From contig JAPOZO010000030.1 of the NCBI GenBank assembly GCA_026706025.1, positions 29,844-93,843 of the forward strand: a stretch of DNA of 64,000 bases, given 5' to 3'. Position 1 is the first letter of the stretch. Each line of letters opens with the position of its first letter. The translations under genes and the position numbers were made by a program. The notes beneath the pieces are model-generated. The model searched no databases. It was not told the origin of the DNA and saw nothing but the letters and a program-made list of their open reading frames with translations. Source of the DNA: Candidatus Poribacteria bacterium. GTDB lineage: Bacteria > Poribacteria > WGA-4E > WGA-3G. Below, piece by piece: positions 17,384 to 25,446 of the stretch.

Positions 17384-18148
17384 ATGTTTGATGTCCAAAA
17401 CCTGTGCAAGTCTTTTGGAAAAAAGCCGTTTCTCATGGAACTTACGTTTCAGGTGCCAGCCGGTGGGTGTCTCATTCTGCTCGGCAGAAACGGCGCAGGT
17501 AAAACGCTTCTGCTCAACATCTTGGCAACTTTAGTTGAGCCGACATCGGGTAGCGTTTCTATTGATGGTGTTGATGCGCTTGCAAATACAAAACAGGTCC
17601 GTCCGTTGATCGGATATATACCGGTAGCATTTCAAGGATACCCTGAGTTACCTGTCGTAGATTATCTCAATTTTTTCGCAGCTGCATACAAATTAGAGAA
17701 ACGCGAACGTGCCTCAGCAATTGATGCTGTACTTGAATTAATGGACATCCAACACCTGCGCGACATCAAAATTGAGGTGCTGTCAACTGGGGAGCGGCAA
17801 CGCCTCTTATTTGCCAAAACTTTTCTTCATGAACCGCAACTGTGGCTGCTCGACGAACCGCTCGCCCCTCTTGATCCCGGCGGACAGGTCGAGATGTTAG
17901 AATTGATCGGTGAACTCCAAGCGATGGGCAAGACCGTCGTAATTGCTACCAATCGTCTTGAAGATGTTCATCGGTTGTGCGATACGGGTTCACAAGACGG
18001 GACGTTTGTGGGAATACTGAAAGATGGACAATTTACTGCGTTCAAGAAATTTAACGAATTGCGCAATGAGAATGCTGAAGCCGATACCGCAGATTCCCTC
18101 TCATCAAATTGGTTTTACGAATTCTACTTGGAGGTTACAAAACCGTAA
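17384..18148 (+). CDS. Orphan ABC transporter ATP-binding protein
   Basis: 254 residues. Walker A GRNGAGKT at G34-T41, signature LSTGE at 133-137 and Walker B LWLLDEP at 153-159 (D157, E158), so ATP binding and hydrolysis are expected. The H-loop position reads IATNRLEDV, with Asn190 where nearly all exporters and importers have His; this could lower hydrolysis. The overall pattern resembles the CcmA/NodI class of efflux ATPases. No permease gene is adjacent. It sits between an oxidoreductase and a PhyH oxygenase and its stop overlaps the next start (TAATG). The partner permease must be encoded elsewhere. Confidence 0.85.
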   Translation: MFDVQNLCKSFGKKPFLMELTFQVPAGGCLILLGRNGAGKTLLLNILATLVEPTSGSVSIDGVDALANTKQVRPLIGYIPVAFQGYPELPVVDYLNFFAAAYKLEKRERASAIDAVLELMDIQHLRDIKIEVLSTGERQRLLFAKTFLHEPQLWLLDEPLAPLDPGGQVEMLELIGELQAMGKTVVIATNRLEDVHRLCDTGSQDGTFVGILKDGQFTAFKKFNELRNENAEADTADSLSSNWFYEFYLEVTKP

Positions 18149-18921
18149 TGTCAGATATAGGACAATTCTTTCAGGAAAACGGATACTATTTCGCCAAAGG
18201 GGTCTACGCCGCCGAAGAAATTCAGGCGATGGAAAGCGACTTTGATCGGGTCGTGGACCAGCTCCTCAAAAGCGATGAGAATGTCAACGCACGGTGGGGT
18301 GGCAGATTGATGGATGCCCTTGACGGTGGCGAATCTGTTATCATCCATACCCACAATATCCAGAGTTTCTCTGGGGTCTGGATGCAGGCGTTCTTGCAGG
18401 AGAAGTTTCTTGATGCCACAGAAGCCATCCTCGGACCGGATATTATGCTCCACCATTCCAAACTCTTCTGTAAGCCACCGGAAACAGGCGCGCCCTTCCC
18501 GATGCACCAAGATTGGCAATATTTTCCGTCTGTCAAAGACAGCATGATAGCCGCGATTATCTACGTCTCGGAGGCTACCGATGAAATGGGGTGTGTACGC
18601 GTCTATCCCGGTTCCCACAAGCAGCTCGGACGCACAGATGGCATGATGGGCAGTGGGAAAAACGCTGAAGTTACGGACCGATACCCGATTGAGAACGCAA
18701 CCGTTTTGGAGGCGGAACCCGGAGACGTGCTTTTCTTTAGTTACTTCACGCTCCACGGTTCGATGCCGAACCATTCCAACAAAACCCGAAAAAGTGTACT
18801 CGTTCAGATGCTCGCTGGTGACGATGAAATTGAAGGTGAAAACCGACACACCAATGTCAAACTGGTGCTTCGTGGCTGGAACCATCTCGCAACCCGATCC
18901 TCTGTTGGAAGAATTATATAA
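18148..18921 (+). CDS. Phytanoyl-CoA dioxygenase (PhyH) family protein
   Basis: 257 residues. Fe(II)/2-oxoglutarate-dependent oxygenase of the PhyH family. The facial triad is visible as H120-Q-D122 (PMHQDWQYFP) and H203 in TLHGSMPNHS, with the following basic TRKS segment for 2-oxoglutarate binding. It begins with the usual FFQENGYYFAKGV helix. The start at 18148 overlaps the preceding stop by one base and follows GGAGG, so it is translationally coupled to the ABC ATPase. Flanked by two Gfo/Idh/MocA dehydrogenases, it probably hydroxylates a small metabolite in a catabolic pathway; the substrate is unknown. Confidence 0.9.
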   Translation: MSDIGQFFQENGYYFAKGVYAAEEIQAMESDFDRVVDQLLKSDENVNARWGGRLMDALDGGESVIIHTHNIQSFSGVWMQAFLQEKFLDATEAILGPDIMLHHSKLFCKPPETGAPFPMHQDWQYFPSVKDSMIAAIIYVSEATDEMGCVRVYPGSHKQLGRTDGMMGSGKNAEVTDRYPIENATVLEAEPGDVLFFSYFTLHGSMPNHSNKTRKSVLVQMLAGDDEIEGENRHTNVKLVLRGWNHLATRSSVGRII

Positions 18922-18939
18922 CAAAAGGAGAATTAATAA

Positions 18940-19935
18940 ATGATTAGAGTGGGTAAGATTAGTATGGCGCATGTCCACGCTGGTGGCTACGCCCGAAGAA
19001 TCCACGAAAACCCTGAAACTGAACTTGTCGCTGTCTGGGACGAAGAAGAATACGGCGGTAGAAGTGCAGCGGAACAATACGAGGTTCCATTCTACACCGA
19101 TCTTGATGAGATGCTCAGCCGCGACGACATAGACGCAGTCGCTGTTGACGCAATCACATCCGACCATCCGCGGGTAATGATCGCCGCAGCTGAAGCCGGT
19201 AAACACATCTTCACCGAGAAAGCACTCGCGATTACCGTCGCGGAGTGCGATCCGATTATTGAAGCCGTTGAGAAAGCCGGTGTAAAGTTCATGATTTCGC
19301 TGCCTTCTCGCGCGAACCCCGAAATCCTGTTTGCGAAAAAGGCAATCGACGACGGACTCCTCGGTGACATCACATTCGGTAGAGGACGGATTGCACATTC
19401 CGCTGCACTGGACAGTTGGTTCAGCGGCACGAGCGCATGGTTCGCAGATCCAGTACGTGCCGGTGGCGGCGCACTTTTCGATTTAGGGTGTCACCGCGTT
19501 GATGTTATCCGATGGTTAATGGGTGAACCTAAGAGTGCTATCGCCAAAATTAACAACTTTACAGGCAATTTCCCGATCGACGACAACAGCGTTTCGGTTG
19601 TTGAATTCGCCAACAAAGCACTCGGTGTGATTGATGTTGCGTGGACGCACCGCTCCGGTCCAAATATGCTTGAGATTTACGGCACAGAAGGTTCGTTTGC
19701 TGCAGGGCACGGCGAAATGCATTTTGAAACCCGAAAACTCTCTGATGAAGAAAAGGCAGAATACATCGCCAACGCACCAGCTGCACCTCCCGAACCGATG
19801 CAACAGTGGATCAACGCGATCCTTCGCGACGAACCGATGACGATTACGATCCAAGATGGACGTAACCTCACGGAGTTAATGCAGGCATTCTACATCTCCT
19901 CTGAACAGGGAGAGTCAGTCGATTTCCCACTCTAA
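18940..19935 (+). CDS. Gfo/Idh/MocA family oxidoreductase
   Basis: 331 residues. The N-terminal nucleotide-binding segment is atypical (VGKISMAHVHAGGYA, lacking the classical GxGxxG), but the rest follows the family: DIDAVAVDAITSDHPRVMIAA, HIFTEKALAIT at the EKP position (here EKA), then GGGALFDLGCHRVDVIRWLMGEP in the C-terminal domain. The loss of GxGxxG and of the Pro in EKP suggests altered cofactor handling. AAAAGGAG precedes the start. It is the last gene of the run that begins at 16378, separated from PhyH by 18 bp. The substrate is probably a carbohydrate. Confidence 0.85.
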   Translation: MIRVGKISMAHVHAGGYARRIHENPETELVAVWDEEEYGGRSAAEQYEVPFYTDLDEMLSRDDIDAVAVDAITSDHPRVMIAAAEAGKHIFTEKALAITVAECDPIIEAVEKAGVKFMISLPSRANPEILFAKKAIDDGLLGDITFGRGRIAHSAALDSWFSGTSAWFADPVRAGGGALFDLGCHRVDVIRWLMGEPKSAIAKINNFTGNFPIDDNSVSVVEFANKALGVIDVAWTHRSGPNMLEIYGTEGSFAAGHGEMHFETRKLSDEEKAEYIANAPAAPPEPMQQWINAILRDEPMTITIQDGRNLTELMQAFYISSEQGESVDFPL

Positions 19936-19944
19936 ATAGCCATT

Positions 19945-20025
19945 AGCCATCGGCTTTCAGCAGGACGTGTGGCTGTTGCTATCGTTTTGGCCGCCACGAA
20001 CGGTTCTTACTGACAGCCGATGGCT
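19945..20025. repeat. Palindromic intergenic element
   Basis: AGCCATCGGCT (19945-19955) and its exact complement AGCCGATGGCT (20015-20025) bound a 59-bp centre, and outer GCCAT/ATGGC words extend the dyad. It belongs to the same style of element as 1862-2019. It could also form a long RNA hairpin ending the upstream operon, but there is no T-run. Confidence 0.6.
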
Positions 20026-20055
20026 GACCGCTGATGGCCAAAATTGAGGTGCATT

Positions 20056-22551
20056 ATGCAAGACTACCAACCTATTTCACTTTCTGCTTTGTGCAATGTC
20101 GGTACAGAGATTATCGGCGAGAACGCAACGCCAAGTGTCGGGGCACAGACATTCCACGGGCTTCCTTTTGAAATTGCTGAAGGGGCAACCTGTTTCTTAG
20201 GATTCGGCGAAGGTGTTAACACCGACCCCATTCAAGTCTCTGTCAGTGCAAGTCCGAAGCGGGTGATTTTTGTGCATCGGCTGCTTGAGTCGCGCATCCC
20301 TGAAGGCGAACCGATCGGTAGGCTCATTGCCAATTATGTTTTCCATTATACCGATGGTGAAACCGAGAGTGTACCGATTCGCGAACGCTTTGAGATTGGC
20401 AGTGTGCCACAGGGATGGGGACAACAGACGTTCCTTGCGATACCTGACCGGCAGGAAAGTTTGGCATCTCGGCACGAGGGACCTTGGGGATCCGCGGGCA
20501 ACCGGCAAACCGAGGTGAGCCAAGGAACACCGCGCGACTACTATCTGTGGATCTGGAAGAATCCGAGGGACGGCGTTGAGGTCGCCTCAATTGAAATCCA
20601 ACCGCAGGAACGGCGTTTTATTATTGCGGCAATCACGCTCGGTTCTCTCGACGAAGACCCGATACCGCGTCGTCCCCGCCGCGAAGTCAAGATCACGCTT
20701 CCTCAGTCTGATGATGCCGACAAACCGTTTGATATGGAAGTCAATGTTGACCGGGGCGTTGCGACTTATCCGTATCCGTTACCGGAGAACGCCCCGGATG
20801 CCTTTATCAACGATGATTTCAAAGGCTGGGGCGAATCCCAAAACAACAAAAGCAGCCCTGCCTATGTTGAAGTGTCCGCGACTCCCTCCGCCAGTGTTGA
20901 AGTTAAGAACCAAGGTGAGACACTCGGCACGGTCAATTGGGGAGAAGTAGAAGAAAAGGGTGTCGTTCAACCCAACGAACGCGTCAAGGTAGAGGTTATC
21001 GACTCTGGCAGGAACTGGGTGCATACCACCGTGATTGATGAAGACACAGGCGAACCCGTGCCGTGTCGCGTCCACTTCCGTTCCCCACACGGCGTGCCTT
21101 ACGCACCACATGGACACCACGCACACGTCAACTCAAACATGGGCACATGGCACGTCGATGTTGGCGGTGATGTACGACTCGGACAGATTAGCTACGCCTA
21201 CATTGACGGCACGTGTCAAGGATGGCTGCCTCGCGGAGACGTTATTGTTGATGTCGCCCGCGGTTTTGAATACACGCCTTTGCGAACCACCGTCAACATA
21301 AAACCGGGGCAACGTGAGTTGACGCTCCGCTTAAAGCGGTGGTGCAATATGAACGCCGAACGCTATTTCAGCGGCGATACACACGTCCATTTTCTTTCTA
21401 CGCAGGGCGCGCATACCGAAGCGCAAGGCGAAGACCTCGGCGTTGTGAATCTTCTCCTCTCGCAATGGGGGCATCTCTTCACGAATACAGAGGAATTTAT
21501 CGGAAGACCTACGACCTCCGCCGATGGACGAAGCATTGTCTATGCGACGCAGGAAAACCGTCAGCACCTTCTCGGGCATCTCACGCTCCTCGGTTTAAAA
21601 GAACAGGTCGCACCGTGGTGTTCAGATGGTCCCGGAGAAGCCGAACTCGGTGGGAACATGGAAGTCACACTCTCGCACTGGGCGGATGCATGTCACGCGC
21701 AGGGTGGCACCGTCGTCTTACCGCACATTCCGAACCCAAATTGCGAACCAGCAACACTCATCGCTACTGGACGTGTAGATGCCGTCGAATACCTCACCAA
21801 TGCCATGTATGGGCACCTTGAGTACTATCGTTATCTCAACTGTGGGTATAAACTGCCGCTCGTCGGTGGCACGGATAAAATGAGTAGCGATGTCCCGGTA
21901 GGTGTTTATCGCACCTACGTTCACATCCCTGACAACGAAGAATTCAATTACGATAACTGGTGCAAATACATGAGTGCCGGAAACACTTTCCTCAGCGGCG
22001 GTCCCATGATACGGCTTACTGTTGATGGACAACCCATCGGTAGCACGATTAACCTACCCGGTAACGGCGGCACTGTGGAAGTGGAAGCCGCCGCGGATTC
22101 TATCTTCCCGATCCATACCTTGCAGATTATTCAGGCAGGGCAGGTCGTCGCTTCCACTGAGGAGAAAGATGGCAAAGCGCATCTACGCCTGAAAGCGAAT
22201 CTGAAAGTGGACAAACACTCCTGGATTGCGGCGCGATGCGGTGGACCTAACTACGCCCAAGCGGTTCCACACCACGACGGATGGGGACGCGGTATCATTG
22301 CGCATACCTCGCCGGTCTATATTGCTGTTGGCGGTGAATGGTGGATGTTTGACCCAGAAACAGCAAACTATATGCTGACCTTGATTGAAGGTGGATTGTC
22401 CTATATTCAGCAGACAGCACGCCATCATGAACACGGCACTGTGACACACCACCACGGCGAGGATGACCATCTGGAATTCCTCTCTCGTCCGTTCCAAGAG
22501 GCACGAGAGGCAATCCACCGCCGGATGCATCACTTGGGTATCCCGCATTAG
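20056..22551 (+). CDS. CehA/McbA-like (PHP-domain) metallohydrolase
   Basis: 831 residues. The C-terminal half holds a PHP-type metallohydrolase: RYFSGDTHVHF with D441, H443 and H445, later VVLPHIPNPN, DAVEYLTN and LVGGTDKMSS metal-ligand blocks, which is the pattern of CehA/McbA family proteins. The N-terminal ~330 residues are beta-rich, followed by a region with an NVDRG and prealbumin-like segment (EDTGEPVPCRVHFRSPHG). No signal peptide is apparent. The start at 20056 follows GAGGTG; an ATG four codons earlier is less likely. The family includes carbaryl hydrolases, but most members have unknown, probably ester or phosphoester, substrates. It lies downstream of the PhyH/Gfo run. Confidence 0.82.
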   Translation: MQDYQPISLSALCNVGTEIIGENATPSVGAQTFHGLPFEIAEGATCFLGFGEGVNTDPIQVSVSASPKRVIFVHRLLESRIPEGEPIGRLIANYVFHYTDGETESVPIRERFEIGSVPQGWGQQTFLAIPDRQESLASRHEGPWGSAGNRQTEVSQGTPRDYYLWIWKNPRDGVEVASIEIQPQERRFIIAAITLGSLDEDPIPRRPRREVKITLPQSDDADKPFDMEVNVDRGVATYPYPLPENAPDAFINDDFKGWGESQNNKSSPAYVEVSATPSASVEVKNQGETLGTVNWGEVEEKGVVQPNERVKVEVIDSGRNWVHTTVIDEDTGEPVPCRVHFRSPHGVPYAPHGHHAHVNSNMGTWHVDVGGDVRLGQISYAYIDGTCQGWLPRGDVIVDVARGFEYTPLRTTVNIKPGQRELTLRLKRWCNMNAERYFSGDTHVHFLSTQGAHTEAQGEDLGVVNLLLSQWGHLFTNTEEFIGRPTTSADGRSIVYATQENRQHLLGHLTLLGLKEQVAPWCSDGPGEAELGGNMEVTLSHWADACHAQGGTVVLPHIPNPNCEPATLIATGRVDAVEYLTNAMYGHLEYYRYLNCGYKLPLVGGTDKMSSDVPVGVYRTYVHIPDNEEFNYDNWCKYMSAGNTFLSGGPMIRLTVDGQPIGSTINLPGNGGTVEVEAAADSIFPIHTLQIIQAGQVVASTEEKDGKAHLRLKANLKVDKHSWIAARCGGPNYAQAVPHHDGWGRGIIAHTSPVYIAVGGEWWMFDPETANYMLTLIEGGLSYIQQTARHHEHGTVTHHHGEDDHLEFLSRPFQEAREAIHRRMHHLGIPH

Positions 22552-22644
22552 TTAACCGAATTTGCGAAATAGGCGTTTTAGACGGATGTATGAGAAAAGT
22601 CTACACTTCAACTAATCCGCGATCATCCGCGATTCAAAAGTAAT

Positions 22645-24123
22645 ATGATGAAAAACCGCTTCTACCCAATCTTAATAACCCTGTTTATGACACTTTCCTT
22701 CACAAATATCGGTTGTGTCCAGGATTCGCCGCAATGGCCTTTACCTGAAGGGGCTAAAGCACGACTCGGGAAAGGAAGCACACATGAGATTAAGTATTCA
22801 CCAGATGGTGCCACGCTGGCAGTAGCGAGTAGTATCGGAATTTGGCTCTACGATGCCGAGAGTGGTGAAGAGGTGTCGCTGCTGACAGGGCATACGAATA
22901 AGGTCAGTAGCATGGCGTTTAGCCCCGATGGACAGACAATCGCAAGCATAGGGGATTGGGATGACGACACGATCCGTCTGTGGGATGTTGACATAGAGCA
23001 ACAACTGAAAACACTCACTGGGCATACGGGTGATGTCAATAGCATATCGTTTAGCCCCGATGGACAGACAATCGCAAGCGCGAGTGAGGACGGTACCATC
23101 CGTCTGTGGGATGTTACTACAGGGCGGAACCTGAAAACAACACTCATCTGGCATGCAGATAGGGTCAGGAGCGTGTCGTTTAGTCCTGATGGACAGACAA
23201 TCGCAAGCATAGGGGATTGGGATGACGACACGATCCATCTGTGGGACGTTGACATAGAGCAGCAACTGAAAACACTCACTGGGCATACAAGTGCGGTCAA
23301 TAGCGTATCGTTTAGCCCCGACGGACAAACGATCGCAAGCGCGAGTGAGGACGACACGATCCGTCTGTGGGATGTTGGCACAGGGCAGCAACTGAAAACA
23401 CTCATTGGGCATACGGATAGGGTCAGGAGCGTGATGTTTAGCCCCGACGGACAAATGATCGCAAGCGCGAATGAGGACGATATCATCCGTCTGTGGGACG
23501 TTGATACCGGTGGAGAGATAAAAACTCTTATAGGGTATACGAGTGATGTTGAGAGCGTAGCGTTCAGTCCTGATGGCAAGATGATCGCATCAGTGTATAA
23601 GTCTGATATCGTGCGGCTGTGGCATTTTGACGCGGCTTATTCGCAAATACCATTTTCACAATATTCTCTTCTTGACGACCTATTGCCTTTTGAGCCTACC
23701 GTTAGTTTGTGGGACGTTGTTACTGGTAGAGAGATATTGACACTCACTGGACATGCGGGCCGAGGTGAAGTCTTGAGCGTGTCGTTTAGCCCTGATGGAA
23801 ATACGCTCGCAGGCGGGAGTTCGGAAGGTACGATCCGTTTGTGGGACGTTGACACGGGGCAGCAACTGAAAACACTCACTGGGCATACGGATGATGTCAA
23901 TAGTGTATCCTTTAGCCCCGATGGAAACACACTCGCCTCGGTGAGTGATGACGACACTATTCGTTTATGGGACGCTGCCACTGGCAGAGAGATACTGATA
24001 CTCACTGGGCATACGGATGATATCAATAGCGTATCCTTTAGTCCCGATGGAAATACGCTCGCATCAGGGAGTAGGGACGGAACCGTGCTGCTGTGGGAAC
24101 TCGCGCCGACACTCGTGGAGTAG
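22645..24123 (+). CDS. WD40-repeat lipoprotein
   Basis: 492 residues. The N-terminus is a lipoprotein signal (lipobox TNIGC, Cys at about residue 24), so the protein is tethered to a membrane outside the cytoplasm. The rest is WD40 blades of very high mutual identity, each carrying FSPDGQTIAS, DDTIRLWDV and LKTLTGHT words; about ten are countable. An irregular insert (IPFSQYSLLDDLLPFEP) interrupts the series at about residue 335-350. The DNA of several blades is nearly identical, so the array probably expands and contracts by recombination. ATG codons at 22645 and 22648 are both possible; no strong ribosome-binding site. Likely a protein-interaction scaffold. Confidence 0.85.
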   Translation: MMKNRFYPILITLFMTLSFTNIGCVQDSPQWPLPEGAKARLGKGSTHEIKYSPDGATLAVASSIGIWLYDAESGEEVSLLTGHTNKVSSMAFSPDGQTIASIGDWDDDTIRLWDVDIEQQLKTLTGHTGDVNSISFSPDGQTIASASEDGTIRLWDVTTGRNLKTTLIWHADRVRSVSFSPDGQTIASIGDWDDDTIHLWDVDIEQQLKTLTGHTSAVNSVSFSPDGQTIASASEDDTIRLWDVGTGQQLKTLIGHTDRVRSVMFSPDGQMIASANEDDIIRLWDVDTGGEIKTLIGYTSDVESVAFSPDGKMIASVYKSDIVRLWHFDAAYSQIPFSQYSLLDDLLPFEPTVSLWDVVTGREILTLTGHAGRGEVLSVSFSPDGNTLAGGSSEGTIRLWDVDTGQQLKTLTGHTDDVNSVSFSPDGNTLASVSDDDTIRLWDAATGREILILTGHTDDINSVSFSPDGNTLASGSRDGTVLLWELAPTLVE

Positions 24124-24180
24124 GAGAAAAGACTGGTTCCAAGGTTGACATTAGAGTATTAACCTGTCAGGATATATGAA

Positions 24181-24342
24181 TCTCGGAGCCGTGCGGCGTA
24201 TTCGGATGGCAAGAACGCAGTGGGTGAACCTATCGCCAGTGGTATCTACTTCTATACCCTCACGGCAGGTGATTTCACGGCTACCGGCAAAGTGTTGATA
24301 CAGAGGTGGATTTATGCGGTGGGCATTCTGTCCGCCGCATAA
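24181..24342 (+). pseudogene. C-terminal remnant of a secreted protein with a FlgD/T9SS-like tail
   Basis: An open stretch with no start codon reads ...AVGEPIASGIYFYTLTAGDF followed by TATGKVLIQR and ends in TAA. This resembles the last ~50 residues of large secreted proteins with a FlgD-like Ig-type C-terminal domain (the xSGxYFYxLxAGxFxxTxKxxI pattern). Nothing upstream continues the frame, so it appears to be a broken gene end left after a deletion or recombination. Confidence 0.55.
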
Positions 24343-24554
24343 ATCCTATTTTCTACCAGTTCTGTGTTGGTATTACCTGACACCCTTCAAGACAGGGTTA
24401 TTTAGTTTTAAATAAATTATCGGATTCTCTAAATTTTTGATTTTTCTTTTTCAAGCCCGGTTCGGTTAGGAAACCGAACCTACCGGGCCTGGGTGTCCAA
24501 AATTGGACTCAAAAACAGAAAACTAAATCGTCCTGACCTTCAAGATGATACCGT
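24343..24554. repeat. Intergenic palindrome GCCCGGTTCGGTT...AACCGAACCTACCGGGC
   Basis: A near-perfect palindrome at 24455-24491 pairs GCCCGGTTCGGTT with AACCGAACCTACCGGGC (one extra base on the right arm). It is the compact form of the element seen at 14909-15038, 33715-33747 and 63511-63580. The rest of the stretch shows no gene. Confidence 0.6.
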
Positions 24555-24584
24555 TTGCTATCTAAATTCTGTGTATGGTATAAT
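24555..24584 (+). promoter_or_regulatory. Predicted sigma-70 promoter of the toxin-antitoxin pair
   Basis: TTGCTA (24555-24560) and TATAAT (24579-24584) with an 18-bp spacer lie about 115 bp upstream of the antitoxin start at 24700. Confidence 0.5.
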
Positions 24585-24699
24585 AACTGAGGTTTCGTGG
24601 TCCTTGTATGCTCGACGTGTGGCAGTGAAAACCACGTTTCGGTGTCATTGATAGATTACACAAGCGGACGAATTGAGACCTATACGGAGGAATTTGATA

Positions 24700-25049
24700 T
24701 GGGTACCCCTACTAAAAAGTTGAAGAAAGAGGAAGTTGAAGCAAAACAGCCCCTTGAGGAGCGCGCGTCTGCGCGCGGCTTGGAAGGTGCTTATGATGAT
24801 GACGAACCCGAATATACACTCGATATGCTCATCGCAGTAAATCCTGACTATAAAGGCTCTCCCGAGAAGTGTAACGCCACATCACACCTCCCCGCGCGTG
24901 GTTTGGAAGGTGCTTATGATGATGACGAACCCGAATATACACTCGATATGATCGCTGCACTAAACCCTGACTATGAAGGCACTGATAAGAAATGTGCTTC
25001 CGAGAAACGCGAGTGTACAACAGAAAGGAAACCTAATGAAGGAGCGTGA
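24700..25049 (+). CDS. Putative antitoxin with an internally duplicated acidic motif
   Basis: 116 residues from the ATG at 24700, which follows AGGAGG; the frame is open further upstream (24597). After a Lys/Glu-rich stretch, the segment ARGLEGAYDDDEPEYTLDM + IAxNPDYxG occurs twice (about residues 25-55 and 66-95). The two copies share almost identical DNA, so the duplication is recent. The gene overlaps the following MazF-like toxin by 14 bp, which is the usual arrangement for an antitoxin. Acidic tandem motifs could each bind one toxin molecule. The family is not recognised; the antitoxin role rests on context. Confidence 0.65.
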
Positions 25050-25377
25050 TGTAATTGTTGTCTATTTAAAGGATACCGAGGGCCAGCTAAAGCTGAGACC
25101 AGCGGTTTGCCTACGACAGTTGCCACACAATTATCACGCTTTCATTGCTTGTGGCCTAACGACGAGATTACAATATTGTGTTGAAGGTTTCGACGAAATT
25201 GTCACGCCTCAAGACGATAATCTCGAGAGGCTTAGGGAAACCTCCCTAATTCGACTTGGCTTTCTAAGTCAAATACAGATGGATGAGATCGTAGGACACA
25301 TCGGCTCTATTTCGGAGGAACGGCACAAACGGCTGTTGAAAAAATTGAGCGATTATCTCGAAGAAGTGAGCGAATGA
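25036..25377 (+). CDS. MazF/PemK-like toxin
   Basis: 113 residues. The start at 25036 is chosen because AGGAAA lies just upstream and the family begins near the RDVIVVYL strand; a longer frame from 24973 lies inside the antitoxin. Seen: the MazF-type opening KERDVIVVYLKD..LKLRPAVCL, the middle strand IACGLTTRL, and the end segment LRETSLIRLGFLSQIQ as in PemK-like endoribonucleases, followed by a helical tail. The expected action is mRNA cleavage when free of its antitoxin. Overlapping genes indicate coupled translation. Family identity is good at the fold level, but the subfamily is divergent. Confidence 0.72.
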   Translation: MKERDVIVVYLKDTEGQLKLRPAVCLRQLPHNYHAFIACGLTTRLQYCVEGFDEIVTPQDDNLERLRETSLIRLGFLSQIQMDEIVGHIGSISEERHKRLLKKLSDYLEEVSE

Positions 25378-25446
25378 TGGATAGCCTGGTAGACTTGGAT
25401 TATGACCTTGTTCTTAACCGTGCTGATTGAAACATAGGAGACCAAC

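Noticed and set aside
18151..19398. 415-residue minus-strand ORF
   Set aside because: It lies opposite the PhyH and Gfo/Idh/MocA genes, has Cys/His/Phe-rich composition typical of an antisense frame, and no start signal.
22798..23579. Two overlapping minus-strand ORFs of 218 and 243 residues
   Set aside because: Both are shadows of the WD40 repeat DNA; their repetitiveness comes from the sense gene.
22645..24123. CRISPR-like or minisatellite signal
   Set aside because: The repeated DNA is in frame and encodes WD40 blades.
24597..24699. Upstream extension of the antitoxin with a CxxC
   Set aside because: The frame is open, but the strong AGGAGG sits just before the ATG at 24700 and the extension begins without a ribosome-binding site close behind the predicted promoter.
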